Assembly: GCA_018873245.2 (NCBI GenBank) | Contig: JAEMBT020000009.1 | Span: 3,560,242 to 3,624,241 of the forward strand | DNA: 64,000 nt | Direction of reading: 5' to 3' | Source: Archegozetes longisetosus | Lineage: Eukaryota > Arthropoda > Arachnida > Sarcoptiformes > Trhypochthoniidae | Shown: positions 12,921 through 24,910 of the stretch, one piece after another | Layout of the letters: every line of letters begins with the position of its first letter | Position numbering within the stretch: position 1 is the stretch's first letter | The notes under the pieces: generated by a model | The model's input: the letters and a program-made list of their open reading frames with translations, nothing else | Databases searched by the model: none | Told to the model about the DNA's origin: nothing | Position numbers and translations under genes: made by a program

Positions 12921-13327
12921 TAATTATCCTTTAAGCGAAAGTCAATCTTTCAATTCATTTCGCATCAAAGCTTTGAAAGAAGTCTATGAAAACATTTCTC
13001 AACGTTAAGTTTAGTCATTATTCAAAATTACTTCAAATAAAAAATTTCTAGCACTTAACTTGATTTCAACATGTTTTGGAAAACTAAAGGTTAATAATTT
13101 ATCAAAATATTCTAATCAATCAATTGAAAGTATAATGAAAAAAACGTCGAAAAATTAAAGTAATTGTTTAAGTATATGTTTTGTAAAAGCTGAAATATGA
13201 ACGAAAGTGAACTTTAATATTAAATTTTATGAATTTGCTGAATATGTTTTTAAAAAGGAAAATTTATTGAAAGCAGCTAAATCAAATTCAAAATATAAAT
13301 CTATAAAAGAATAACGACCAATATTAA

Positions 13328-14084
13328 CCCTTCGTCATAACTGCAGGGTAAAATTTTCCCAAGATTTACCTTAAAAACCTCGCTAAAACCAACAAAATGT
13401 CATTTCTTTAACATTTAGGTATTTCTCAGTCATACGAGCGTCCTGATAATAAAAAACCTATATCGAGTTAACCTTTTTTCGGATTCTGTTTTAAACATTG
13501 GACTCATCTCATACTTTATTCATGTAATAAAATTCAATATATGTTTAATTATACGTTATTATTATTAATAAACTTGATATTTGAGTTTTAATGAGATAGA
13601 CCTTTATAAACATTTTTGAAAAGCAACTTTAAGTGCGTTTCACTTATTTCATTGCTTCAAAGGATAGGTTTTCTATTATCGAGGCGTTCGTATATTTGAC
13701 TTTGAATGACTAAACACGTGATTAATTTAGACTTATAACTTTATTTTAAAACATTTTTCCCTGGCAACATGTCTTTCTGAGGACGGAAATTCGCCTAACA
13801 TCGCAGTGCTCCGTGTTTACTATATATGTCGCAGTGCTTCGTGTTTACTGTATGTGTCGCAGTGCTGTGATGTCGCTACTAGTAATTTAAACCGCTGATA
13901 ACGCTGTGGCAGATAATAACTAGAAATTAAATAGTTAGTAAGTTAAACTTCCAAAACAAAGGCTAAATTTAATTCTTAGAGCATCAGGACCAACCTAGAA
14001 CAGATATAAAGCGCGTAAATTGTGGGGTAACATTTTACCCCACAGTTAATTTTAAGTTTGCGGAAGTCAAGTTGTGACGAAGGG
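13328..14084. mobile_element. 757-bp TTAA-flanked MITE (piggyBac-like)
   Basis: Ends CCCTTCGTCATAACT and (reverse complement of the right end) CCCTTCGTCACAACT, flanked by TTAA at 13324-13327 and 14085-14088. TTAA duplication and CCC-starting ends are the mark of piggyBac-type elements. Near the right end is a small palindrome GGGGTAACATTTTACCCC, partly repeated at the left. The interior has a near-tandem GTCGCAGTGCTTCGTG motif around 13800-13865. No transposase frame. Confidence 0.75.
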
Positions 14085-14219
14085 TTAAAATCACGTAAAT
14101 TATTCAGACTTTGTAGTATGTTAAAGAAACAAACTTAAACTAATAAATATCTATAGCATACTGCCAAAATATCGTCAACAACCTGTACAGCATATACTGT
14201 CAACGGTATAATAGGGAAC

Positions 14220-14375
14220 ACCAGATTACAATGCAACTGACAAATTAGAAATGATATTTTCGATACTTTTACCATTTTATGATTTTCTGCCTAAACCAGA
14301 AATAATTTCAAATGATTTGAAAAAATATTGTTATAATTGTAATAACAAATTAATACAAGCCTTTTGAAAATATTT
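14220..14375 (-). pseudogene. Relic of gustatory-type receptor gene
   Basis: Plus-strand text such as TGACAAATTAGAAATGATATT and AAACCAGAAATAATTTCAAA follows the receptor genes (compare 10335-10500 and 16765-16925) with several deletions. No frame is kept. It lies between the two better-preserved receptors, in the same orientation. Confidence 0.6.
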
Positions 14376-14573
14376 AAATGATTTACTTTAAACCATTAAT
14401 TTTCTTAACATTATTCACTTTTTTGAAAAAAATATTTTTATTGAAGCTTAGAAATATGTTATGCTTTAGAAAAAAGAATGCACATTAAGGATAAGATATC
14501 ATGATTTATAACTTAATAAATAAAATATTTAACTAAAGAAGTTAGTCCAAAATATATAGGCATCTCACCTAAT

Positions 14574-15312
14574 TTTTCACCACGCCAATATAGGTATCAA
14601 ATTAAAGCTTATGAAGCGTAGCATCAGAAGAAAAAAGAATTTTTCAAAAATACGATGACTGAGATAAGATATGAATTTTTAAATGTATTTAATATCAAGA
14701 ATTATTAATTGTATTCAAAAAGCTCGTTAGCATTATCCAGAGAATACTAAGTGAAAACGAGCTTATTTAAAGTGACTAATGGTGTTCCACTTACCTCAGA
14801 TTTTTATAGTAGCTAGAGGTGCCCCACTTCGTCAGAGTCTGTATCAGTGCTTTCAAGGGCCAAACAGACATCATCCAGGGATGCTGCTGGTCCTGGAATA
14901 CGTACCTGCTGTACCCAAGATACCAAAGAACCGTCATAATGTGTACACAGCATCCGACGGTTCTAAGGCCATTTTTGCACTGACAACAGTACTCGACTAT
15001 TGCCTCAACACCGCTTTTAGCTATATCTAATAAAACGTAATGAAGGCATAGCCATTATCTAAAGAAAAGATTTTTTCGGTGGCTTTTATATATTTTTTCA
15101 GAAGAGATCAAAATACTTCAGTGTCTTTCAATAAAGTTTTTGCTTAATTATTCTTAAAATGAAGATGATAAATGTTGATTTTTTATTTTTTAAACCTCAA
15201 TCTTAAGAAACTCATATCTTCTCTCAACCATCGTATTTTTGGAAAATTTTCTCTTTTAGATTCTACTCTTCACAAGCTTTAATTTGATACCCATATTGGC
15301 TTGGTGCACGAT
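14574..15312. mobile_element. Element with roughly 100-bp inverted repeats and G+C-richer core
   Basis: Left arm about 14574-14675 and right arm about 15207-15312 are inverted copies (shared ACCAAGCCAATAT-like start, GGTATCAAATTAAAGCTT, and AAAAATACGATG). Between them, 14775-15010 is clearly richer in G+C than the surroundings and holds an 83-codon plus-strand frame I do not recognise. It may be captured host sequence or the remains of a transposase. No target duplication could be fixed. Confidence 0.55.
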
Positions 15313-15402
15313 TGAGCGAAATTTGACTAACTCCTTTCATAACTGCTCCTTTTATACGGATGAGGTTTTATTGATGCAAACAAATTGGTACAATATCTTT
15401 AA

Positions 15403-15755
15403 CCTTCGGTTTGAACCGTGGCCGATTTTTTGGCCACGCAAGGTTTGTTATTTTTTTTTATAAAATCAATCCTGCCACTTGCAGACAAATCCTTCTAGGA
15501 ATGCCTCATACTTTATTAACACTATTGATTTAATATGTTAAATATAGGTTTATTACTTTTAGTTATAAATTAATTTGATTGGAAAAAATTGGCCACGATT
15601 CACTCATAGCTTTCACAGTGCATTAGCGCTCATGCAGTTAACACGTTTTAAAGCCAGAAAAAAATCGGCCACGATTCACTTCCATAGAAAATCAATTGGG
15701 AAAATAATCGGCCACGGTTCATACAGTGTAACTTTTTTACGGTTCAAACAGAAGG
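15403..15755. mobile_element. 353-bp TTAA-flanked MITE with GGCCACG repeats
   Basis: Ends CCTTCGGTTTGAACCGT and (reverse complement of the right end) CCTTCTGTTTGAACCGT, flanked by TTAA (15399-15402, 15756-15759). Inside, the motif GGCCACG(A/G)TTCA occurs three times on the plus strand, with inverted versions near the left end. The 70-codon frame across it is a by-product of these repeats, not a gene. Confidence 0.75.
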
Positions 15756-15918
15756 TTAAACTGACTATTTTTTATAAGATTAGATAACATAGTTTGTAAC
15801 TTATTGAACAATACAAACATTTGACTCAAATATCCTTACACAATAAATGTTTAACTTGGGATATATTAGAAGAATATTTCTTCAATAATACGAATGATAA
15901 ACAAAATAGTTTAGTGAT

Positions 15919-17246
15919 TTATGATGAAATATCAATTGTCTTCAGAAAAAACATTCCAATTATGGCAATTATCTATTTATTAAATATTGAATAAATGTCC
16001 TTTTCAAAGTTTTCGAATATTTTCATTAAAAATAAGAAAGTTCTTACTTCATATCCACGATAATAATTAATGATAAATAGTTTCCAACAATAAAATCCAA
16101 CTCTTTTCTTACCAATTCTTTCAATGAATGACATCAACTGTGGATTAAAAAATTGGTAATAAATGATTTGAAAACTGATAGATATTACTTTTATTTTTTG
16201 GCTGTTCGATAAAATTCTTCCGCCTAAATAAATAGAACATGTGTTCAATAGTTTATATGATTTATGGGCTTCAAAATTGATAGAAGAAGCGGTGTTTATG
16301 ATGAATATCAGACCAAAGACGAAGAAGATTGCACAGAAAGTAAAAATAATTCTGACTAATAAAACCATTTTTCCAAATATAGATCCATATAAAAATGTAT
16401 TTATGAGTATTGATGACAAAATCCAAATCCAGAATAAAAATTTCGACCAGTAATTGTTATTATATTCATCGATCTCTGAATAAATAGCATTCAGTGATTT
16501 GATAATGTTATATAAGTTCGATACTCTGTCATTCTGTTTTATTTTTTCATTAATAACTCTGAGTTTACTTTTCAAGTAGTAACAAACTATATAGAAGTAA
16601 ACTACTTGCCATAAAATTAAATTAAACATACATATCGAGGATAAGCATATAAATAAACTATAAGGAATGAACAAAATAATAAACTTTTCAACTGAAGCAT
16701 TTTGACCAAATGTAACGATACATATTGTGAAAGCCATTAGAGGTAATACAAGATTTGAATAGAGTTGACAAACTGAAAATGATATTTTCGACACTTTTAT
16801 CATTTTATTAACTTCCGCTTCATTTGTGAGACCAATACTTTTGGTGAAACCAAACCAGAAATCATTTCAAATGGTTTGAGATATGAGGGCTTTATACCAT
16901 TCTTATAATTGCAATAATGAATGATTTGTGATACAAGTGCTAAGAATGCGAATAGAATTATAGTGATATTCAAGTGAACCTTAAGATTCATTAAGTGAGA
17001 AAAATCGCCAACTAATTCGAGTAGATCTGAATCTTCATCAGACAATAGCAATGCAATGATAGACCTTATAATGAATTGTAAGAGAATGATCGTTATCAAT
17101 ACAGGATTATTAAATTTACTCCTTTTGATTAATCCAATTGGAAATAAAGACAAACCGATCCTATATAAATGAGTTTCAGCATTATTGATAACAATATTTT
17201 CAGGCAATAATTCGTTTGGACTAAATTTTCTTAATTTTTTATCCAT
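15919..17246 (-). pseudogene. Gustatory-type receptor, frameshifted paralogue
   Basis: Close paralogue of the receptor at 9490-10834. It begins MDKKLRKFSPNE at 17246. A one-base deletion near 16845 (CCTAAAAGC in the intact copy, CCAAAAGT here) shifts the frame after GLVSPK; the right frame resumes and runs to the splice donor at 16188. Exon 2 (16137-16048, 90 bp, LMSFIERIGKK...) is intact in length and splice sites. Exon 3 is damaged: the segment matching TVIISNLK is shortened and an in-frame TAG precedes IIAIIGMFFLK at 15972-15919. Two independent lesions favour a pseudogene over sequencing error, though the TAG could act as an acceptor. Confidence 0.7.
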
Positions 17247-18161
17247 AGTTACAGATATTTTTTACTTTAAGATTTCAGATATCTTGACTTATATGGACTG
17301 CAAATACTGAGATAAAAATGGACTCTTTTCGAATTAATAGCAAATTTTATTACCAAATTTCGTGGTTTTTCATAATTAATTACTTTATTTAAATAAACAT
17401 AAGCTTCTCAAAAATATATTCACCAATAATTCAATATTTTAGTAAATTTTAAATAGCGTGTTTATTATTAATTTATCTATTTCGAGAAATTACTCTTAAA
17501 AATAGTGAAAATAAATCTTTTTCTTAAATTTATTGTTAGACTATCGCAAGTCAAAGGTATATTACGCAAATGAGAAATCTATCACGAGATTTTGTTAATG
17601 AATTATAGGATATAATAGAAGTTGATATCAATGTAGAAATCGGAGAGCACCGCTATTTTAAAACACAACGGAATAGTTTTAATTTGAATTACAAAGTAAA
17701 ATCAACTTTTACATTCATTCTCTCAACAATCACAACTTTCGATGAAGTAAATCATAAAAATTGGTTACAGGGTGGTAGCCCTTCCTTTATAAAACTTAAA
17801 ACTAAATTAAATGTTAGCGTGACCAACAACAACATAAGGTTTTAAATTATATTCAACCATAAAATGTTTCATTAATTAACACATTGAAATAAATGATTTT
17901 GTTTCAGTCGCTTTCAACTATATTTATTATGTTTTAGTTAATAATAGTCTTAAGCTCATAAACAATATTTCCCAAACTTGAGTCAGATATTTTACTAAAA
18001 TTTATTCATTTGAAGATTTGAACTATCTTTTTAACAGAAGTAGGGCTTTCATCAGTTTCTGTCAAACCTATAAACTTCGAATGATTACAACTTTTCACAA
18101 CCTTAGAGTTATACTACTATCAGAGTAAATACAATCTATCAAATTACTATAATTGACAATA
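17247..18161. other. Intergenic, upstream of receptor pseudogene
   Basis: No gene seen. The part at about 17330-17650 is a diverged version of the block duplicated at 10867-11640. The rest shows nothing I recognise. Confidence 0.4.
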
Positions 18162-19096
18162 TAGTGTTAAATTCGATTACAAATACAGTCTGACCCGGCT
18201 ATTAGCAACTCGGTTATAGGCAAACCCAGTTGTTAGCAAAAGATTTATTCGGCACCAACTAATCCAATCATATGTTAAAGAGTTGAGATATAGGCAAACC
18301 CATTTATGGGCAACTTATGTTCTACGCACTGACCAGTTGTCTATAACCGGGTCAGACTGTATTTCGAAGGTTTATAATTTTGTTATTTATTAAGATATTT
18401 TAACATGATATATCAAATTAAAACTAAAGAATAAAATTTTAACTAAATGTCTAGGTATTCATCACTTTTTGATATATAAGTGAATTCGATTATACATAGT
18501 TTTATTGACATTTTGCAATAAAGTTGGATTTTCATTTATTTGGCCAATCTCAACTCGATTATATTGTTGCAGCGAATTAAGGTTTGTTATTCTATTGGCA
18601 TAAACTTTATCTTTTAAGTATCTCCAGAGAAAGAAATCAGGGCTGGTCAGATTAAGCGACCGGGCAGGCCATGAAACAGATCCATCAGCATCAATGAATC
18701 GATTTTTAATTTTCTGTTTCAATCAATTTTGAAATTTAACTGTGATGTTGAGTCTAGCGTTCTCTAATAATCTTTGGTTCCAATATGGTAATGCTAGACC
18801 CCATATCACAATTAAAGTTCAAAATTCATTGAATCAAGTATTTGTAAACCGATTTATTTGTGCCAGTGGAACTATTCCATGGCCTACTCGGTCACCTGAT
18901 TAGATCATCCTAGATTTCTTTCTCTGGACATACTTAAAAGATAAGGTATATGCAGATAAAATAACAAACCTCAATTCGCTACAACAATACATTCGAGTTG
19001 AGATTAATCAAATAAATGAAAACCCAACTATGTTAATAAATAACAAAGTTATAAACCTTCGAAATAGTTGTAATCAAATTTAACACTCTACGTATT
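18162..19096. mobile_element. Head-to-head pair of mariner-type transposase fragments (long inverted repeat)
   Basis: The left arm (minus, about 18162-18760) reads WPARSLNLTSPDFFLWRYLK then DKVYANRITNLNSLQQ. The right arm (plus, about 18797-19096) reads WPTRSPDLIILDFFLWTYLK then DKVYADKITNLNSLQQ. WPxRSxDL...DFFLWxYLKDKVY is a hallmark of the C-terminal DDE region of mariner-type transposases. The arms mirror each other around about 18778 down to the outer ends (TTGTAATCAAATTTAAC). The left arm holds an inserted MITE (18186-18359); the right arm has small deletions and stops. Both fragments are dead. Confidence 0.75.
18186..18359. mobile_element. 174-bp TA-flanked MITE nested in mariner fragment
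   Basis: Ends CAGTCTGACCCGGCTATTAG and (reverse complement) CAGTCTGACCCGGTTATAGA, flanked by TA at 18184-18185 and 18360-18361. The opposite arm of the surrounding inverted repeat (around 19055-19075) shows the uninterrupted site with a single TA, which confirms the insertion and its boundaries. Internal copies of GTTATAGGCAAACCC-like motifs repeat the end sequence. Confidence 0.85.
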
Positions 19097-21449
19097 TTAT
19101 CAGTAATGGTTCAGCTTGAAAACGAGAGTCGAACTAGAATGAAAAGTCATTAAATTAAATTCATTTAGTGAAAGAAAATCATTCGACAACAAAATACAAA
19201 GAGCTCGAATCAAAAAGATCTAAATCAAAAAGATCACCACAAGCCAATGTGAAAGAAAGTCAAATGAAAAGTTTCATAGAAGTAGATAATCGAGTTAAGC
19301 TAACCGAAAGCCATAAAGAATGTACTCATAAAATAAATAAAAGAGGATGAAGTGCTAAATTCTAACTTTAAATTACTCTAACAGCTTGTTAAAAGTGTTT
19401 ATGCAGAGAATGGCAAATGTTAAAGTAGAACAATTTAGAATTCAAATTCAAATTAGAATGAAATTTTATAAACTAAAACTAATATAGAATAGAATAATAG
19501 GAAATTAGGAAAATTCTTAGAAATTTATTACTATAAACTATCCATATAAAAAGTTTACAAATTTGTTTTTATTTTATTATCTTTAAAACTCAAAAATTTG
19601 TGGTTAAAGAATCGCAGTTCCCAAACTTCTTTTGCAAACCTTAAGTTCTTACGGTTTATCAAGTTTTAAAAATATATTTCTGGGCAAAGATTCCGCATGG
19701 TTTTAAAAAACTTGATATACAATCTAGGCATGAATTTATGATTCTATTACTCTTGGAAATTCCAGATTGTGCAAAAAAGTGATTTTGACTTTATTTGTTT
19801 AATTTCCTGATAAATTGTTGCACAGTCTTGATATAATATTTTGAGACACCGTATGCAACCTGTCGTATAACTTAGATGAACAGCGAAAATGTATGATGAA
19901 TAATAGAAATTTAATTCTGATTTATTAATAATCCAATATTCTTGTGGTATCAGACAAAATATCTCACAAGAATATTACATATAATAATCTTTGTATGCGA
20001 TATTTTTCGTGCGACATTTTGTATGTGATATTTTGACTCGGAAATAATTTTCGGTGGATGTTTTTTTAAATATTATAATTGATTTTAAACTTTCGAAAAT
20101 TGTGATCTCATGCTTTAATTCTTTAATGTTGAAAATTAAAAAGCAAGATCTTAAAAATAAAATCTTACCAATAAGTCTCTTACAGGCTTTATTTATTGTG
20201 TAGAAAGAATTGTTCTTAAATTTAAGATTAACATATTTTTTAGTATCGACTACCAATTTATTAATAGTTAAATAATTGTAAAAAATAGAGGCCTCAACAA
20301 TTTTTTTTATCTTCTTGTTCAGTTGTTTTCCGTTATCTTATCATTTTCTTCGGTTTAATAGTGTTATGAATTAGAAAATAGTTACCTATTCTGACTGTTT
20401 TATGATCACAACTAACTCTAGCTATTGCGCTCAAATTTTTTTACCCTAATTTCCAGTTAATTCTAGCTCTTTGATTGAGTGTTGAAGTCGTGTTTTCATT
20501 TTATAAAAGCAATACGTGTTCTAATGCATGGTTTTTTATTGTAAATCAAAGTTTATCATAAGTTGAAGGTTTAAACTAAATTGATCAGTAAAGTGGGTAT
20601 CATTTGACTAAGGATTTTATGAAAGGTAGCATACGGTGTCTCAATACAAAATCCCACGGCTGTACTAACTTAATTTAATAACAAGCTTGTATTGATCCTT
20701 ATTTAGTTCGTCATTTTTTAATGTCAAATTAATCAAAGTAATTCTTTTCAATGATTGACAAAAGAACTTCTGAACACTCAGAACAGTCCCTTATAAGTGT
20801 CGCTTTTTATTTCTATAAATCTCGGCTATACTCATCGTTTAGAGCTTGTCATAATCATTCGTATTTATATTCGAGAGAATTCTAGATCAAGCTTTACATC
20901 ATTTTGTGATAGAAATTTCATCTTTCTTCACAAGTCTAGCGTTTTATAGCAATCAAAGAGAAATATTATTTCAAACATAGGATCGATTCTCAAAAAGGAA
21001 TTATGTGCTCATCATTTTTGTCTAAACATTCGAATGTATGAAAAATATTGAAAAATTCTCAATTTTAATTTGATAATAAACCTAATCTAGAGTTTAATTA
21101 ACAACTTTTTTAAAAAGAACTTAATGTATTAAGCAAGTAAACAAAATTCCGTTGTCATAATATTTACGATGTATTATTTCTTGATCATTAAAATGACTAA
21201 AAGTTTTTATTCAGTCGTTTTAATCAATTTTCCCAAAATATTTCAATTTGAGGCTATATCCTCTCCGAAATACGAAATTCATGTGTATTTTTTAACAATA
21301 ATTTTCTCATTTAATTTTTCAATATTTTCCACAATCATTATTGATTCAAACGGCTATTATATTCTATACCTCGCCCATTGTTTGCATTCAGTCTGGAATG
21401 ATTTTTGTTAAGGCCTAAATTTCTGCCTGAAGCCTCTTTTACTTATAAC
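19097..21449. other. Intergenic, no gene recognised
   Basis: Only short unsupported frames. A pair of inverted 15-bp motifs (TGAGACACCGTATGC at about 19845 and its reverse complement at about 20630) could be the ends of a decayed element. Otherwise nothing recognised. Confidence 0.4.
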
Positions 21450-22096
21450 CAGGACAAGTATTTTTCGGGAAATCCCAATAATTTTCCCTAAAGTTATTCC
21501 TCGGGAATTTTATATTAATGTACTTGTGGTCACTTCAGGCTTCTATAAAAATAATTTGAATGTCCCGATTTTCCCGATTTTAAGCTTCTCGTGAGTTTCT
21601 CCCGATTTAGAACGTTTTGTTTAAAATATGAGATTTTTAAAGTTTTATCTCATTTTGACTTAAAATATAACGAAAATATTAAAAATTGATCACAACTGTA
21701 ATCGAAAATTCATTATCTTGATAAAGCTTTATAGAAATATTTTTTGAAAGTAATAGTTATGAGCATCGTTTGAACAGAGAATATGCGCCTTTGGTATCTG
21801 TGTATGCCGAGCGCTCTTTCACTGTGTATAAAAATCTTTTGACAGAAGATCGGCAGTGTTTTTCACCTGAAAAATTGGAGATCAATCTAATTATACAGTA
21901 CAATAAATTTTTGAAGGACTGTTAATACAGTTTAATACATTTGAAGAAAGAAAACAACTATTTTCGTTGTATTATGATTGAAAATGAAGTTTTTAAACTC
22001 CCGATTTTTGCTTTTTAAGTCCCGATTTCGGTTCTTTTAAGCTCCCGATTCCCGACCAATTTGACCACTTTAAACTCCCGAAAAATACTTGCCCTG
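21450..22096. mobile_element. 647-bp hAT MITE with perfect 8-bp target duplication
   Basis: Inverted ends CAGGACAAGTATTTTTCGGG and (reverse complement) CAGGGCAAGTATTTTTCGGG. Both sides carry the identical 8-mer CTTATAAC (21442-21449 and 22097-22104), the hAT-type duplication length. The interior has many TCCCGATTT subterminal repeats, direct and near both ends. No transposase frame. Confidence 0.88.
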
Positions 22097-22440
22097 CTTA
22101 TAACAGAACGTAAGGGTCACTATGACCTACAGCTAGAATCCATTTAAAGGGAAATGTAACTCCATTACAATTATAAATTATGACTAATAAAGAATATGAT
22201 TTAGTATATATAGTCCAGCAGATTCTCGATATTCTATGGGGCGTTTGTAATTTCTTGCAGGGGCACACAGCAATAACAGTGCGGGTTAAAACATTAATTT
22301 TATTATGATCATAAATAACTTATAAATGTACATTATTTACAAAATTTTCAAATTCGAAAGTGCCCTCCTTGGGCCAAACGGCAAGCATCAAAGCATTTTT
22401 ATATTGCAAAGCAAATCTGCAAAAAGATCACAGTCATTTT
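22097..22440. other. Intergenic
   Basis: A short stretch between a hAT MITE and a mariner-type relic. Nothing recognised. Confidence 0.4.
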
Positions 22441-23400
22441 TCAAACTTTTAAGTACATTTTATGAAAGCAAACACCTCGATCCTCTCTGACCACCAATCC
22501 TTCTACATTGTTCTTAATAATGGCACCAATGTGTCTCTCTGGGTTCATATAGGGTAAACCGCCAGGCCAAATGTCACTACTCTGGAAATTCACTCCTTCG
22601 CTCTCCAGAAGGTATTGGATGGCGTTGGTCTTCATATACGATACTTTATCATGAAGAAAGGTGACTTTTTCGTGGTTAATGACATTCTCGGGATTGTGAA
22701 GAGAATGTATCACATTTTCCTTGAGAGCTGTTTTCCGAAAATATTGCCTATCCCAATTCTGATCCTGCTCATTGAGGGCCTACAGCATTTTTATGGCTTT
22801 GAACATCACAAAAATTCCGGTACAAGTTGAGTTTCTCACAATTTCTTGATATTCCTCATTCGATATACTCAATGCTTTTAGCCTAGATCCGGTCATTTTG
22901 TTAATTAGTTCTTCTAATTACAAACACAAAAAGCTTGTCTGATGCAGCAATGTGGAGGAAGTCTTCTTCACCCTAATCTGCCACTCAATCACATAGCCAC
23001 TTCTTGTCCTTGATGAGTCTGTCTCTTAAGCAGTCTTGGGGTAACGTGAAATGGTTTGATCCCCTCTTTGACTGAAACCGCCAAACTGTTGTCTGTTTGA
23101 TCTTCTTTCCACGCTTTCCCAAGATCTCTCGTGCCAAAATTGATCAGCTCTTTCTCTTTACGTTACTCGCAGATTGGATAATATCCTGACTTTCTTGAGA
23201 AAGCATAGGAGGTCGATCTGCATCGCTATTGTGAGTACAATCATCATAAGACCTGTTCCAGTGGTTAGTGACCCATCGGAGAGATCGGCGGAGTTTATTG
23301 GTAACCTACTTTCAGTCAATAAATGTCTTAATATAGCATCTCTCAAGTTCATCTCTCACTTCACGATTTGTGATAGACCGAATATGTTCAATAAACCGCT
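22441..23400 (-). pseudogene. Mariner/Tc1-type transposase relic
   Basis: On the minus strand the C-terminal part (22713-22441) reads VTFLHDKVSYMKTNAIQYL, then SSDIWPGGLPYMNPERHIG. This follows the family pattern of D in FLxDxAxxH and W-P...SPDLNPIEHxW, but with the SPD aspartate lost. The N-terminal side (about 23370-23160) reads LRRSLRWVTNHWNRSYDD then RPPMLSQESQDII, like the helix-turn-helix and GRPR-type linker. Several frame changes separate the parts, so it is dead. Confidence 0.6.
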
Positions 23401-24252
23401 GTTCTTCATTATCATTAATCAATTGATAAAACATTGTGATATGCAAAAGATGCATTATGACAGACTGTCTTTGTTTATATAATGTAGGATTTGTTCAGAT
23501 AATGAGTATGGGCTGTGGTTCTCTGGCAAGAAATTATAAAATGCCCCATACATCTTTATTATAAATGCGAAAATACGAATCAGCTTATTCTCAAGGATTA
23601 TGACTCGCAATTTCTTCAACACTAAGAATCGATTTATTTTTTTAACTAGATTTGGAAGTTTTTTTTCTTATTATAAATTTGAAAATACTTTCGAGACATA
23701 ATACAAACTACATAAGCTTTAAATGAGTTATTGGTATCGATAGCGTTGAGAGCGTATTTCCATTGTTAGTGCTTTAATTAGTTAGAGAAACAAAAATTTT
23801 TTTTTATTTTTATCTAAAACATACATATTATCCATAAAAAATGAGAACTCGAACCTCATTTCATTTTCCGCTAAGAGACTTATTATGATATCTATTAAAT
23901 AAAGTATTCCTGAGAAAAACTCATTACTATTTAATTACTTAATATTCTAAGAGAAATAAGTGTAGGTATTAGAAGTTGAAATACAACCAGGGTGACTAGG
24001 TTTTACTGAGTCGTTTCCTGTACTTTGAAGGTGTAAGGGGGACCAAGTTAAATACTTTAGAGGAAAATTTCAAAAAGTGTTATTTCGGAAATAGGAGTAA
24101 TTTCTTTAATCAATATTCCAATTATTGCTCTTGAATGAGAAATTATGACAAAAATGAAATTATTGAAGAAATTTAAATCAATTTTTTGAATATCTATCAT
24201 TAGATTTAGTATCTTTAAATAGTTTAGGGTTTTTGAGATGCGAGAACTTTAA
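23401..24252. other. Intergenic
   Basis: No gene seen. A single hAT-like end motif (CAGGGTGACTAGG) lies near 23993; it might be the outer end of the decayed hAT element whose coding relic is at 24.7-24.9 kb. Confidence 0.35.
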
Positions 24253-24703
24253 CCCTTCGAAGGAACTGTGGGGTCTTTTTTGTCCTAACAATACTTTGAA
24301 ATTCTGTTAAAAACAAACCATAAATGCAAAAAATCTAAAAATTCTGTATTCTATCACAAACTATTTCTTAACAAAACTACATAATTTTCATTTTAATATT
24401 ACTTATAATTAAAATTTTAAAAATAAATAAGTAAAAGTCTGGTGTCGTAACCTTTCTATTCACGTAACTTTTTTCGTAATATATTTCAATGCAATTTGGA
24501 TGAATCCAATAAGAAAGGGGTTAACTGTGATGTCAAATGTTATGACTTGGATACAATACGATATGTGAATGGAATAGTGGGTTATTTTTGTTTAGTCCTT
24601 GAGTTCTACGCATAATAAGCCCAGATTCGTCCAGGAAAGTTCCCGCGATTTTTTGACCCCATCTTTCCCTTTAAGTGATTCTAAACACAATTCCTTCGAA
24701 GGG
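24253..24703. mobile_element. 451-bp TTAA-flanked MITE (piggyBac-like)
   Basis: Ends CCCTTCGAAGGAACTGTG and (reverse complement) CCCTTCGAAGGAATTGTG, flanked by TTAA (24249-24252, 24704-24707). It shares CCCTTCG and a subterminal CTGTGGGGT with the element at 13328-14084. No coding capacity. Confidence 0.8.
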
Positions 24704-24707
24704 TTAA

Positions 24708-24910
24708 ACTCATTACATGTTATTGAAAATTGACTTTAGAGCGAATTTCAACCTTAACTACTCAAACATTCAAACGATTTCTTTCATCAGTCCAAATATT
24801 TTTCATTATACTAAAAACTCGTTCTACGAAATCATAATCAGTTGGGATCGCCATAACAGTTCCGATAATTTTCAGCAGATTTGGTTGGTTATAATTTTTT
24901 AATAATTATT
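24708..24910 (-). pseudogene. hAT-type transposase C-terminal relic
   Basis: Minus strand reads AIPTDYDFVERVFSIMKN, then IWTDERNRLNV, a stop, and VVKVEIRSKVNF. This is the same dimerisation region as at 4.8 and 59.2 kb. In-frame stops show decay. Confidence 0.6.

Noticed and set aside
15575-15787. 70-codon plus-strand frame
   Set aside because: Created by the GGCCACG repeats of a TTAA-flanked MITE.
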